Below, one piece after another: positions 1-5,806 of a stretch of 8,505 bases of DNA. This stretch comes from Thermofilaceae archaeon (GTDB lineage: Archaea > Thermoproteota > Thermoprotei > Thermofilales > B69-G16), in the NCBI GenBank assembly GCA_027017165.1, contig JALURF010000094.1, positions 2,910 through 11,414 of the forward strand, written 5' to 3'. The notes under the pieces were generated by a model. That model made no database searches and was not told the origin of the DNA. It saw nothing but the letters and a program-made list of their open reading frames with translations. Within the stretch, counting starts at the first letter, position 1, and each line of letters opens with the position of its first letter. A program made the position numbers and the translations under genes.

Positions 1-844
1 GTTCAATAGCCTTACTAACGTATTATTGGTTCTAGACGCGCTGATTGTTAGGAGTATTTTCGGCAGCGAAGAGCCGATAGCATACTATGGAATATCCATG
101 TCCCTCGTGGGGATAACTGCCGTATCCACCCAAGTTCTACCAGCTTTATACGCCAGATTATTGGCTAAAAGAAATATCGATGATATTCTAGAGGCGTTTT
201 GGATAGCATCGCTACTAGCAATCCCCGGCATCGTAGGCCTAATAGTCTACACCGAGCCCATAGCCGCAGTCTACAATTTGAAGTATGTAGCCGCCGCGTG
301 GGCTATTAGAGTCTTCGCCGTATCGTCTTTTCTCCAACTCCTATTCGCGCTCTTAGCTACCTCTCTTCGAGGACTTGAAACAAGAGACTTTAACACTAGC
401 AACAGTCTTACAGAAACCGTACTCTTTAAAATGCCGATTCTAAAAAGTCTCACAGCGCTGCTCTATCTAGCGGCGGTTGGTGCTGTCTCCTACATATTTA
501 TAGACGATCCAATCCGTCTAGTGCTGAACTGGGGTATTTTGTATTGCTTAATGTGGGTTGCTACAATAGCGGCATATAACTGGTTATTAAAAGTAGAGTT
601 TCGTGTAAATCTGCCATATCGGCTGATGGCTAGGTATACTGCAAAATTCTTAGTAGCCTCTTTAACAATCGTTGGAGTATGGTTAATCTACCCAGTAGAG
701 CCCGAGGTTAGCATATGGATACTACTACCAAAACTAGGCCCCGCAATTTTAGCCTCAGCTTTTTCCTATTTTGCCTGCCTCTACCTAGTCGACGATAAAT
801 TTAGAACACTAGTTCATAAAGGGCTCAAAATGCTTAAGAAATAG
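1..844 (+). CDS. MOP/Wzx-like polysaccharide flippase, C-terminal part (5' end outside the window)
   Basis: The reading frame is open from the window edge (first full codon at base 2, reading FNSLTNVLLVLDALIVRSIFG) to the TAG at 842-844, so the TTG at 26 is internal and the gene is incomplete at its 5' end. About 280 residues are present; flippases of this kind usually have 430-520, so roughly the last 60% is here. I count about eight hydrophobic spans separated by short charged loops, as in polysaccharide-biosynthesis MOP-superfamily transporters. The opening segment followed by a short loop and YYGIS resembles the internal repeat of Wzx/RfbX-type proteins. The likely role is moving a lipid-linked sugar across the cytoplasmic membrane for glycoprotein or S-layer glycosylation. 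The assignment rests on topology and overall character, with no catalytic motif to confirm it. The gene converges on the APS kinase gene with a single base between the two stop codons. Confidence 0.7.
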   Translation, partial: FNSLTNVLLVLDALIVRSIFGSEEPIAYYGISMSLVGITAVSTQVLPALYARLLAKRNIDDILEAFWIASLLAIPGIVGLIVYTEPIAAVYNLKYVAAAWAIRVFAVSSFLQLLFALLATSLRGLETRDFNTSNSLTETVLFKMPILKSLTALLYLAAVGAVSYIFIDDPIRLVLNWGILYCLMWVATIAAYNWLLKVEFRVNLPYRLMARYTAKFLVASLTIVGVWLIYPVEPEVSIWILLPKLGPAILASAFSYFACLYLVDDKFRTLVHKGLKMLKK

Positions 845-845
845 C

Positions 846-1382
846 CTAAAAACCTATTTCTCGAAGTTTACGTATAAGAGCTTCAGCGTTCTCCTCGGCG
901 CTTCTCTTCTCTGAATCGAGAACAAGATCTGGATTCTCCGGCTCTTCGTAAGGGTCATCTATTCCAGTCATGTGTTTTATCTCGCCGCTTAAAGCCTTCT
1001 TATACAACCCCTTGGGATCTCTCCTAATACATTCCTCCAGACTACACTTAACGTATACTTCTATAAACGGGATGCCCTCATCCTCAACTATATCTCTAAT
1101 CTCCTTTCTAATCTTCCTGTACGGCGAAACGAAAGAGCATAAAACTACAACACCGTTCCTAGCCAGTAGCTTAGCCACATAAGCGACTCTGCGTAAATGC
1201 CGTTCTCTATCCTCGCGAGTAAATCCCTCGGTCGGACTAAGCCACCGCCTAACCTCATCGCCATCCAAAACTTCGACTCGTAAACCTCTGTTTCGCAACT
1301 CACGGGCAACGGCTCTAGCTATTGAAGTCTTGCCAGAGCCCGGAAGCCCGGTCAGCCAAACTACACAACCTTTCTCAGACAA
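846..1382 (-). CDS. cysC: Adenylylsulfate (APS) kinase
   Basis: Phosphorylates APS with ATP to give PAPS, the universal sulfuryl donor; a soluble cytoplasmic P-loop enzyme. Numbering from the longer possible start at 1391, the protein shows Walker A GLPGSGKT at 15-22, the DGD motif at 43-45, the APS-binding stretch GFTREDRERHLRR at 56-68, SPYR at 89-92 (S89 matches the phosphoserine position of E. coli CysC), KGLYKKA at 127-133 and GIDDPYEEPENPDL at 143-156. The length (178-181 residues) is that of a stand-alone kinase. Start choice: GAGGGG at 1392-1397 lies nine bases before the TTG at 1382, but directly abuts the TTG at 1391. I therefore prefer 1382; the 1391 start adds only three residues (MVV). 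It is the last gene of the RHH-sat-phosphodiesterase-cysC operon, 45 bases after the preceding stop. The family call is very secure; only the start is uncertain. Confidence 0.95.
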   Translation of the reverse strand: MSEKGCVVWLTGLPGSGKTSIARAVARELRNRGLRVEVLDGDEVRRWLSPTEGFTREDRERHLRRVAYVAKLLARNGVVVLCSFVSPYRKIRKEIRDIVEDEGIPFIEVYVKCSLEECIRRDPKGLYKKALSGEIKHMTGIDDPYEEPENPDLVLDSEKRSAEENAEALIRKLREIGF

Positions 1383-1427
1383 AACCACCAACCCCTCTTG
1401 TAATAAAAGTAAAACCTACTATTTTTT

Positions 1428-2786
1428 TCATTTCCCAACATCCATCACCTCCACAATGATGTCCTTCACCTCTTCAATACGGAAAATTTTTTTGTGAAAA
1501 CGGATCGTCCCTTCTGGATCATAGATTGAAAATACTCCACGCCAGTCGTGGACGGCGTCATCCGGTCCTCTATCGTTTTCTTTAAGATAGTTCGAGCTCC
1601 ACCCTAGAGTCCCCGCGCTTCTCCAGTATAAATCATCGAAGTACACCATTAGATCGGGAGGATCACCATTTACAACAGGGTAGATCTCCTCCGGCTTATA
1701 CACCTTGGTATCCCATTTCTCCCCGTTAGGGCCTTCAATCTTCTTTAAATCCTCGGCTAACATATCCCTGTACTCCTCGTACTCTCTAGGATCTATAACG
1801 CCGTGGGGCTCTCTCTCCTTAACGTTGAGAAATATCCTAGCGTAATAGCCTCCCCAACCCCATGCGATAGTCTTACTCCAGTCAATTTTAACATCTTTAA
1901 GCTCAGTCCCAGGTTTTACATCTTTATCTATTATCTTTAGATACCCCTTTTCGGCGAGCCATTGATTGACCGCAAAAGCCCCTTTCATCCTCTTAGCTCC
2001 GTGATCCGAAACAGTTATAATTACCGTATCTTTAGGAATTATCTTCAAAAGCTCGGCTATTTCTCTATCTACCAGCTTATAGTACTCTTTTATCACGTTT
2101 TCGTATTTATTCCCTGGAATGTATTTGTGGTGTTCCTTATCCATATAACCCCAAAACGCGTGATGTATTCTATCCATCCCTATCTCGACGAACATGAAGA
2201 AATCCCATTTATACGTAGACGCTAAATAGCGCAACACTTGGAAATGCTGTTTCGTCATAGCCCAAACTTCTCTAATTATCCTATCTCTATCTTCGCTCCT
2301 ATAAACTACATCGAAGATATATTTCCCAAATCTGCTCTCTATTTCTCTTTTAAGAGTCGGGGGGAATGTATACCTAGATTCAGGTCCTGGAGTTATAAAA
2401 CAGCTTATCATAATGCCTCTCAATGGTTTAGGTGGATAGCTCGGCGGGACGCCCACAACTATAGTTTTAAGTCCGCGTCGACCTAGAAAATTCCATACTG
2501 TAGGCTCTCTAACAGAGTGGGAATTAGCTATGTAGAAATCGTTGTACATGCCGGGTTTTCGATGTCTAAAACCGTATAAGCCTAACTCTCCGGGAGTTTT
2601 CCCGGTCACCATGACGCTCCAGGCGGGTATCGTTATGGGAGGGTGACTGCTTATAAGCTCGGCTTTTAAGCCGTCGCTAGTCAACATCTCTAACGTTGGA
2701 AGCTCCTCTCTGAATTCTTCGTAGAGGAGTTTGGGACTCGCACAGTCTAAACCTATTACTAGTAGACGCCTAGTCATACCTTTCAC
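1428..2786 (-). CDS. AlkP-superfamily type I phosphodiesterase/phosphohydrolase
   Basis: A 452-residue two-metal hydrolase of the alkaline phosphatase superfamily, closest in appearance to the archaeal type I phosphodiesterase/nucleotide pyrophosphatase group (COG3379-like). Visible elements: IGLDCASP near the N-terminus with metal ligand D14; the nucleophile loop PITIPAWSVMVTG with T52 as probable catalytic threonine; MDRIHHAFW with D205 and H208/H209; SDHG with D261 and H262; and VHDWRG with H413. The ligand set looks complete, so it should be active. There is no signal peptide or membrane segment, implying a cytoplasmic enzyme. The substrate is unknown: a nucleotide, a phosphodiester or a sulfate ester are all possible for this fold. 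Its GTG start overlaps the sat stop in GTGA, so translation is probably coupled. An ATG three codons later (2777) is an alternative start. Position between sat and cysC ties it to PAPS metabolism or its end product, by inference. Confidence 0.85.
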   Translation of the reverse strand: MKGMTRRLLVIGLDCASPKLLYEEFREELPTLEMLTSDGLKAELISSHPPITIPAWSVMVTGKTPGELGLYGFRHRKPGMYNDFYIANSHSVREPTVWNFLGRRGLKTIVVGVPPSYPPKPLRGIMISCFITPGPESRYTFPPTLKREIESRFGKYIFDVVYRSEDRDRIIREVWAMTKQHFQVLRYLASTYKWDFFMFVEIGMDRIHHAFWGYMDKEHHKYIPGNKYENVIKEYYKLVDREIAELLKIIPKDTVIITVSDHGAKRMKGAFAVNQWLAEKGYLKIIDKDVKPGTELKDVKIDWSKTIAWGWGGYYARIFLNVKEREPHGVIDPREYEEYRDMLAEDLKKIEGPNGEKWDTKVYKPEEIYPVVNGDPPDLMVYFDDLYWRSAGTLGWSSNYLKENDRGPDDAVHDWRGVFSIYDPEGTIRFHKKIFRIEEVKDIIVEVMDVGK

Positions 2787-3931
2787 TCGATAAACGGGTT
2801 TTTAAAACTTAATATAGCCTCTGCGACTTCCCGCCTCATCATGGTCTCAGGGGGTACTTCTCCTCTCTTAATCATTTCTCGTAGCGCTGTACCGCTAATC
2901 TTAACTCTGAACTTTGAGCTGTGCGGGCAAACCTTTTCGTTAACCATGCCGCCGCATTTCCGACAGTAGAAAAACTCCTTAACGAAGAGGGGTATTATGC
3001 CTAAATCGGGAAATTCGTAGAATATCTCCTGTGCTTCATAGGGTCCGTAGTAGTTGCCGACGCCTGCATGATCTCGCCCTACGATAAAGTGGGTACAGCC
3101 GAAATTCTTTCTTATGATTGCGTGGTGTATAGCTTCTCTAGGACCAGCATATCTCATCGGAGTCCTTAACACAGCTAAAACTACAGAATCCTTAGGATAA
3201 TAGTTTTCTATTAAAACTCTATAAGCGGTTAATATAACCTCATCTCTATAATCACCCTTTTTCTTCCACCCTACTAAAGGATTTACAAATAAACCGTCGA
3301 CAAACGTCAACGCGGCTTTCTGAACGTACTCGTGGCCCAGGTGAGGGGCATTTCTGGTCTGGAATCCGACTATAGTCTTCCATCTCTTCTCCCTAAACAG
3401 TATCCTGGTTTCTACTGGTCTTAGCGTAAACCTGTAATAGGGGTTCGGCAAATGATCTATAAGAAATATCTTCCCTCCTATGAGTAGATCTTTTCTCTGC
3501 AAAGTCTTAAAAACGCCGGGATGTCTCACGTCTTCTGTTCCATATACTAGGCGAGTGTATTCGCGTTTATCCCATCTATATATCTCCTCTATCGACATTA
3601 TTGCTATAATTTTACCCTCAGACATTATGGCGATCTCATCGCCTTCTTTCAACCCTTTGATATCGTTGCTCGAAACGTCCAGTGTTATAGGTATAGTCCA
3701 AGGGAGGTCGTTACTCAGCCTCATGTGGTAGAGCACGTTAAAGTAATCGTCACTAGTCATAAAACCTTCAAGAGGACTGAAAACTCCATATGCTATATTC
3801 TCCACGTCAACGCCTACATCTAGCGGAATCTCTAAAATTTTAAACTCCCTCGCTTCTTCCCGAATGCGGTCTAACCTCCTCCCCGATACTACTCGGTTTA
3901 TCAGCCTCCCGCCATGGGGTTTAGAAACCAT
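2783..3931 (-). CDS. sat: ATP sulfurylase (sulfate adenylyltransferase), zinc-binding archaeal type
   Basis: Joins sulfate and ATP to give APS and pyrophosphate, the first step of sulfate activation. Numbering from a possible GTG at 3937, the protein has KPHGGRLINR at 6-15, QTRNAPHLGHE at 193-203 (Q193, R195, H199 and H202 match the ATP-binding QxRN and HxxH residues), MRYAGPREA at 261-269, GRDHAGVG at 287-294, and a C-X2-C-X8-C-X-H zinc site (C325, C328, C337, H339) typical of thermophile enzymes. It ends with SGTALREMIKRGEVPP. Its length of about 382 residues is normal for a stand-alone Sat; no kinase domain is fused, consistent with the separate cysC downstream. I chose the ATG at 3931 because AAGGTG at 3937-3942 sits five bases before it; the GTG at 3937 would overlap that site. 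Sat also works in reverse in dissimilatory sulfate reducers, but pairing with CysC favours the PAPS-forming direction. Confidence 0.96.
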   Translation of the reverse strand: MVSKPHGGRLINRVVSGRRLDRIREEAREFKILEIPLDVGVDVENIAYGVFSPLEGFMTSDDYFNVLYHMRLSNDLPWTIPITLDVSSNDIKGLKEGDEIAIMSEGKIIAIMSIEEIYRWDKREYTRLVYGTEDVRHPGVFKTLQRKDLLIGGKIFLIDHLPNPYYRFTLRPVETRILFREKRWKTIVGFQTRNAPHLGHEYVQKAALTFVDGLFVNPLVGWKKKGDYRDEVILTAYRVLIENYYPKDSVVLAVLRTPMRYAGPREAIHHAIIRKNFGCTHFIVGRDHAGVGNYYGPYEAQEIFYEFPDLGIIPLFVKEFFYCRKCGGMVNEKVCPHSSKFRVKISGTALREMIKRGEVPPETMMRREVAEAILSFKNPFIE

Positions 3932-3936
3932 TTTCA

Positions 3937-3942
3937 CACCTT
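3937..3942 (-). promoter_or_regulatory. Ribosome binding site of sat, overlapping the upstream stop codon
   Basis: AAGGTG on the minus strand, five bases before the ATG at 3931. It shares two bases with the TAA stop (3941-3943) of the RHH gene, which decides the sat start and indicates translational coupling between the two genes. Confidence 0.7.
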
Positions 3943-4162
3943 AAAGATAACCCAGTTTCTTCAATTTCTCGATAATTTTATCCCTCTCCTCCTCGGAGAA
4001 AGGCTCAGACTCCTCCTCTTCCTCATACGCGGCGGCGATTTCCCTCAGCACATACGTCACAAAGCTAGATACAGAAGTAAACCCCGTCCCCTTAATTATC
4101 TTTTTAATTCTATTATAGAGCGTTGTCGGAATACTTACAGTAGTATATTTCCTCTCTCCCAC
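3941..4162 (-). CDS. Ribbon-helix-helix (CopG/Arc-like) small regulator, first gene of the sat operon
   Basis: A 73-residue protein with a short beta strand (YTTVSIP, residues 6-12), two helices around residues 13-46 containing GFTSVSSFVTYVLREI, an acidic linker (EEEEE near 47-51), and a C-terminal segment FSEEERDKIIEKLKKLGYL. The first half fits the ribbon-helix-helix fold, which dimerises and binds DNA through the strand. The acidic linker and the LGYL tail are not part of the minimal fold. It begins at GTG with GGTGAG at 4166-4171 as ribosome binding site. It is followed immediately by sat, so it is probably co-transcribed and may regulate the operon. It is clearly paralogous to the plus-strand gene at 4255: the strand, the GF.SV helix start and the tail all line up. 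No toxin gene sits next to it, so a toxin-antitoxin role is not supported. An alternative is a non-DNA-binding partner protein of Sat. Confidence 0.8.
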   Translation of the reverse strand: MGERKYTTVSIPTTLYNRIKKIIKGTGFTSVSSFVTYVLREIAAAYEEEEESEPFSEEERDKIIEKLKKLGYL

Positions 4163-4254
4163 GTTCTCACCGGAGTTAATTATATTTAATTAAGTGTTCT
4201 CAATATGGACAATAAAAATTTAATCCTCAAATAAATACCATTCAAGGTGGCGGT
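4163..4254. promoter_or_regulatory. Divergent promoter region between the two RHH genes
   Basis: A 92-base AT-rich gap between divergent starts. For the plus-strand gene, AATAAAAATTTAAT (4211-4224) is a TATA-like box about 25 bases before a start point near 4242, leaving a very short leader that still contains AAGGTGG at 4244-4250. For the minus-strand operon, either the same box read backwards (start point near 4190) or the AT block 4176-4193 could serve. The second would place the start point at or after the GTG at 4162 and exclude the GGTGAG site, so the first is more consistent. The two promoters therefore probably overlap, allowing joint control. Confidence 0.5.
4176..4193. repeat. Inverted repeat, candidate operator in the divergent promoter
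   Basis: TTAATTA (4176-4182) and TAATTAA (4187-4193) are perfect 7-base inverted arms around a 4-base spacer. RHH dimers usually bind such short dyads or tandem repeats in their own promoters. A 7-base direct repeat, GTTCTCA, also flanks the dyad at 4163-4169 and 4196-4202, 33 bases apart (about three helical turns). In such AT-rich DNA the dyad could occur by chance, so its role as an operator is a suggestion only. Confidence 0.35.
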
Positions 4255-4461
4255 ATGCAGGAGAAAATAAACATATCAATACCGAAAGAGCTGTACGAGA
4301 AAGCCGAGGAATACATAAAGAATACTGGAGGCTTTGAATCGGTGGAAGAATTGGTAGTATTTATGCTGGAGGAGTTAGTTAGAGAGGAAGGAGAGAGCTC
4401 ATTCTCTCCAGAGGAAGAAGAAGAAATTAAGAAAAGGCTTAGATCTCTCGGCTACATATAG
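4255..4461 (+). CDS. Ribbon-helix-helix small regulator, paralogue of the sat-operon RHH protein
   Basis: A 68-residue protein: beta strand KINISIP (4-10), helices across about 11-46 with GGFESVEELVVFMLEEL, then a linker and the tail FSPEEEEEIKKRLRSLGYI. It aligns almost end to end with the divergent 73-residue protein; that protein has a longer acidic stretch before the tail, and the two tails are near-identical in pattern (FS.EEE..I...L..LGY followed by L or I). It starts at ATG 4255 with AAGGTGG at 4244-4250, four bases before. It appears monocistronic: the next gene has its own TATA-like box. It probably binds DNA as a dimer, possibly to the shared intergenic region, and may form heterodimers with its paralogue. 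Functional target unknown. Its highly acidic C-terminal half is unlikely to touch DNA and may serve protein contacts. Confidence 0.8.
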   Translation: MQEKINISIPKELYEKAEEYIKNTGGFESVEELVVFMLEELVREEGESSFSPEEEEEIKKRLRSLGYI

Positions 4462-4477
4462 TACAATCAAATTCAAT

Positions 4478-4487
4478 TATTTTAAAT
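4478..4487 (+). promoter_or_regulatory. TATA-like box for the microprotein gene
   Basis: TATTTTAAAT is centred about 25 bases before the ATG at 4507 and no ribosome binding site precedes that ATG, which fits the leaderless transcripts common in Thermoproteota. A second TATA-like string, TATATAAAA (4520-4528), lies inside the frame, so the exact start point is uncertain. Confidence 0.4.
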
Positions 4488-4506
4488 CTGAGAATTAAGA
4501 TTAAAT

Positions 4507-4683
4507 ATGTACAATGCAGTATATAAAATAGATAGCATGTATAAGAAAATTATATACAAAATAATAACAGATCCCTGTATCGTGTACTATCTCTTCATGT
4601 TTCTCCTTATACTTTTAGTACAAGTCTATGCTGATGGAGGAGACCCCCTACCTCCATACCCGGATCCGAGCGGAGGACCTTAG
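4507..4683 (+). CDS. Small predicted exported or membrane-anchored protein with a Gly/Pro/Asp-rich tail
   Basis: A 58-residue frame from ATG 4507 to TAG 4681-4683, in an interval otherwise empty of genes. The N-terminus is polar and basic (KK at 13-14, K18), followed by a hydrophobic core from about residue 24 to 41 (IVYYLFMFLLILLVQVY). VYA at 40-42 then reads like a signal peptidase I site before the final 16 residues DGGDPLPPYPDPSGGP. That tail has six prolines, four glycines, three aspartates and no basic residue. The change from an AT-rich hydrophobic segment to a GC-rich tail inside one open frame argues for real coding. Starting at Met11 (4537) would give a more conventional signal peptide of 32 residues. 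The product may be a secreted short peptide or a single-span membrane protein with an outside tail. I recognise no family. It lies 54 bases upstream of the winged-helix gene on the same strand, which hints at a functional link. Confidence 0.5.
   Translation: MYNAVYKIDSMYKKIIYKIITDPCIVYYLFMFLLILLVQVYADGGDPLPPYPDPSGGP
4634..4657. repeat. Hairpin-forming inverted repeat in the microprotein tail region
   Basis: ATGGAGG (4634-4640) pairs perfectly with CCTCCAT (4651-4657) around a 10-base loop. A palindrome, CGGATCCG (4661-4668), follows directly. Both are GC-rich against very AT-rich flanks. They may merely reflect Gly and Pro codons, or act as an RNA structure or operator ahead of the gene at 4738. 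There is no T-run after them, so they are not a classical terminator. Confidence 0.35.
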
Positions 4684-4702
4684 CAATTAGAAAAACGTAC
4701 AG

Positions 4703-4715
4703 AAAAATATAATAA
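4703..4715 (+). promoter_or_regulatory. TATA-like box of the winged-helix gene
   Basis: AAAAATATAATAA is centred about 29 bases before the ATG at 4738, predicting a start point only a few bases ahead of the codon. No ribosome binding site is visible, so the transcript is probably leaderless or nearly so and independent of the microprotein gene. Confidence 0.45.
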
Positions 4716-4737
4716 TGTTAGTGTCAGATGAAAATCC

Positions 4738-5799
4738 ATGAATTTGAGAATAGGTATCACCCAGGCCGATTGGAAGATAATACAAGCTACGCCTAAATCA
4801 ATAACAATTAAAGAAATAGCTGAAAAATCGCGGCTATCAAGGCCTTACGTCTCTCTAAGACTGCAAAAACTCAGAGAAGATTTCAAGATTCATATATCTT
4901 TTAAGCCCATACTTAAAAAACTAGGCCTAAAGCCTATTGTAGCCATATATCCTCTAAATAAGCGTTTACTGGAGACTTATGAGAGGGGCACGCCCTATAC
5001 TATCAGCGTATCGCATCTCATAAAATCGACTCTAAATGGCCTAATAGTCTACGCTTATGTTCCTGAAGAATACATAGATGATTACTTAGCCGTTTTTCCT
5101 GAAAAACCCATTAGAGTATACTCTGGCGAAAGAATTGTAAAATGGAGACCCGATTTATCGAAAGCTACTTGGTATCGCAGGAAAAGCGTAGGCGTTAACT
5201 GGAACATGGTTAAAGAGTTGGCGAGGGACGCCGAATATATAGAAGAAGATCTATCTAAAATCCCAGTAGACAGTTTGGATATGTTTATAATAAAGGAGAA
5301 GGAGAAATGGGCTTATACTCCCTTAACCAAGATATCTGAAATATTGGAGAAATCTGTAAGCATAGGCGGTATGAGGAAAAAAGCATCGCCCCAGCTTTTA
5401 GAATACCACTGGAAGAAGCACGTATTAAAAGCGTGGGATTTCAACCAGGTAAAGATAGTACTGCCTCTTGAAGCTGCGCCTATAACCTTCCACTATATAA
5501 GGTTTAGAGATGAGGATTCCCTATACGCGTTCCTCCACGCCTTCTCTAAAAACGCCGTGTACAATAGCTCAACTATAATATTGGAGGATAGGGCATCTGT
5601 ATTCGCGGCAGTTAAAGTGCCCTGCGCTGAGATGGTAGATTTCATGAAATTTGTACACTCGCTCGGCGTAGACGAGTACAGCTTTGAGGGATTCATGGAT
5701 ACCGATATAATCCTAAGGTACACCGTAACCTATACTATGTTAAAGAGAGGGAAATGGTATTCCCCGCTGGAATTACTAGAACTATATCAGAAGGGGTAA
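4738..5799 (+). CDS. Winged-helix transcriptional regulator with two related halves, function unknown
   Basis: A 353-residue soluble protein. Residues 8-48 form a winged helix-turn-helix of the AsnC/MarR-like kind: DWKIIQ, then ITIKEIAEKSRLSRPYVSLR with the recognition helix at SRPYVSLRLQKL. The following region to about 150 has alternating strands and helices (KPIVAIYP, NGLIVYAYVPEEYIDDYL, PIRVYSGERIVKW), like a ligand-binding or dimerisation domain. From about 195 a second, degenerate helix-turn-helix-like stretch appears (YTPLTKISEILEKSVSI... LEYHWKKHVLKAW), again followed by strand-helix elements (APITFHYIRF, SVFAAVKVPCAEMVDFMKF). The protein therefore looks like a tandem duplication of one DNA-binding plus sensor module. 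It has no membrane segment. Its partner or ligand is not evident; the microprotein gene just upstream is one candidate, and the nrdDG operon converges on it with seven bases between stops. Domain assignment is by eye and the second module is tentative. Confidence 0.65.
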   Translation: MNLRIGITQADWKIIQATPKSITIKEIAEKSRLSRPYVSLRLQKLREDFKIHISFKPILKKLGLKPIVAIYPLNKRLLETYERGTPYTISVSHLIKSTLNGLIVYAYVPEEYIDDYLAVFPEKPIRVYSGERIVKWRPDLSKATWYRRKSVGVNWNMVKELARDAEYIEEDLSKIPVDSLDMFIIKEKEKWAYTPLTKISEILEKSVSIGGMRKKASPQLLEYHWKKHVLKAWDFNQVKIVLPLEAAPITFHYIRFRDEDSLYAFLHAFSKNAVYNSSTIILEDRASVFAAVKVPCAEMVDFMKFVHSLGVDEYSFEGFMDTDIILRYTVTYTMLKRGKWYSPLELLELYQKG

Positions 5800-5806
5800 C
5801 CCGAAT

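Noticed and set aside
26..28. TTG as the start of the flippase gene
   Set aside because: The frame is open upstream to the window edge and the upstream residues continue the membrane-protein pattern; the protein is also far shorter than the family if begun here.
1962..2486. Two plus-strand frames (1962-2225 and 2238-2486) opposite the phosphodiesterase gene
   Set aside because: They lie wholly inside a gene with intact catalytic motifs and their translations look like antisense noise.
3914..4189. 91-residue plus-strand frame antisense to the RHH gene and the start of sat
   Set aside because: It mirrors two well-supported minus-strand genes, has no recognisable domain, and crosses their junction without a ribosome binding site of note.
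3941..4461. RHH pair as a toxin-antitoxin system
   Set aside because: RHH proteins are often antitoxins, but no toxin-like gene is adjacent to either; the neighbours are sat and a putative membrane microprotein.
4634..4668. Hairpin as a classical intrinsic terminator
   Set aside because: No T-run follows the stem, and it lies inside an open frame that continues to 4683.
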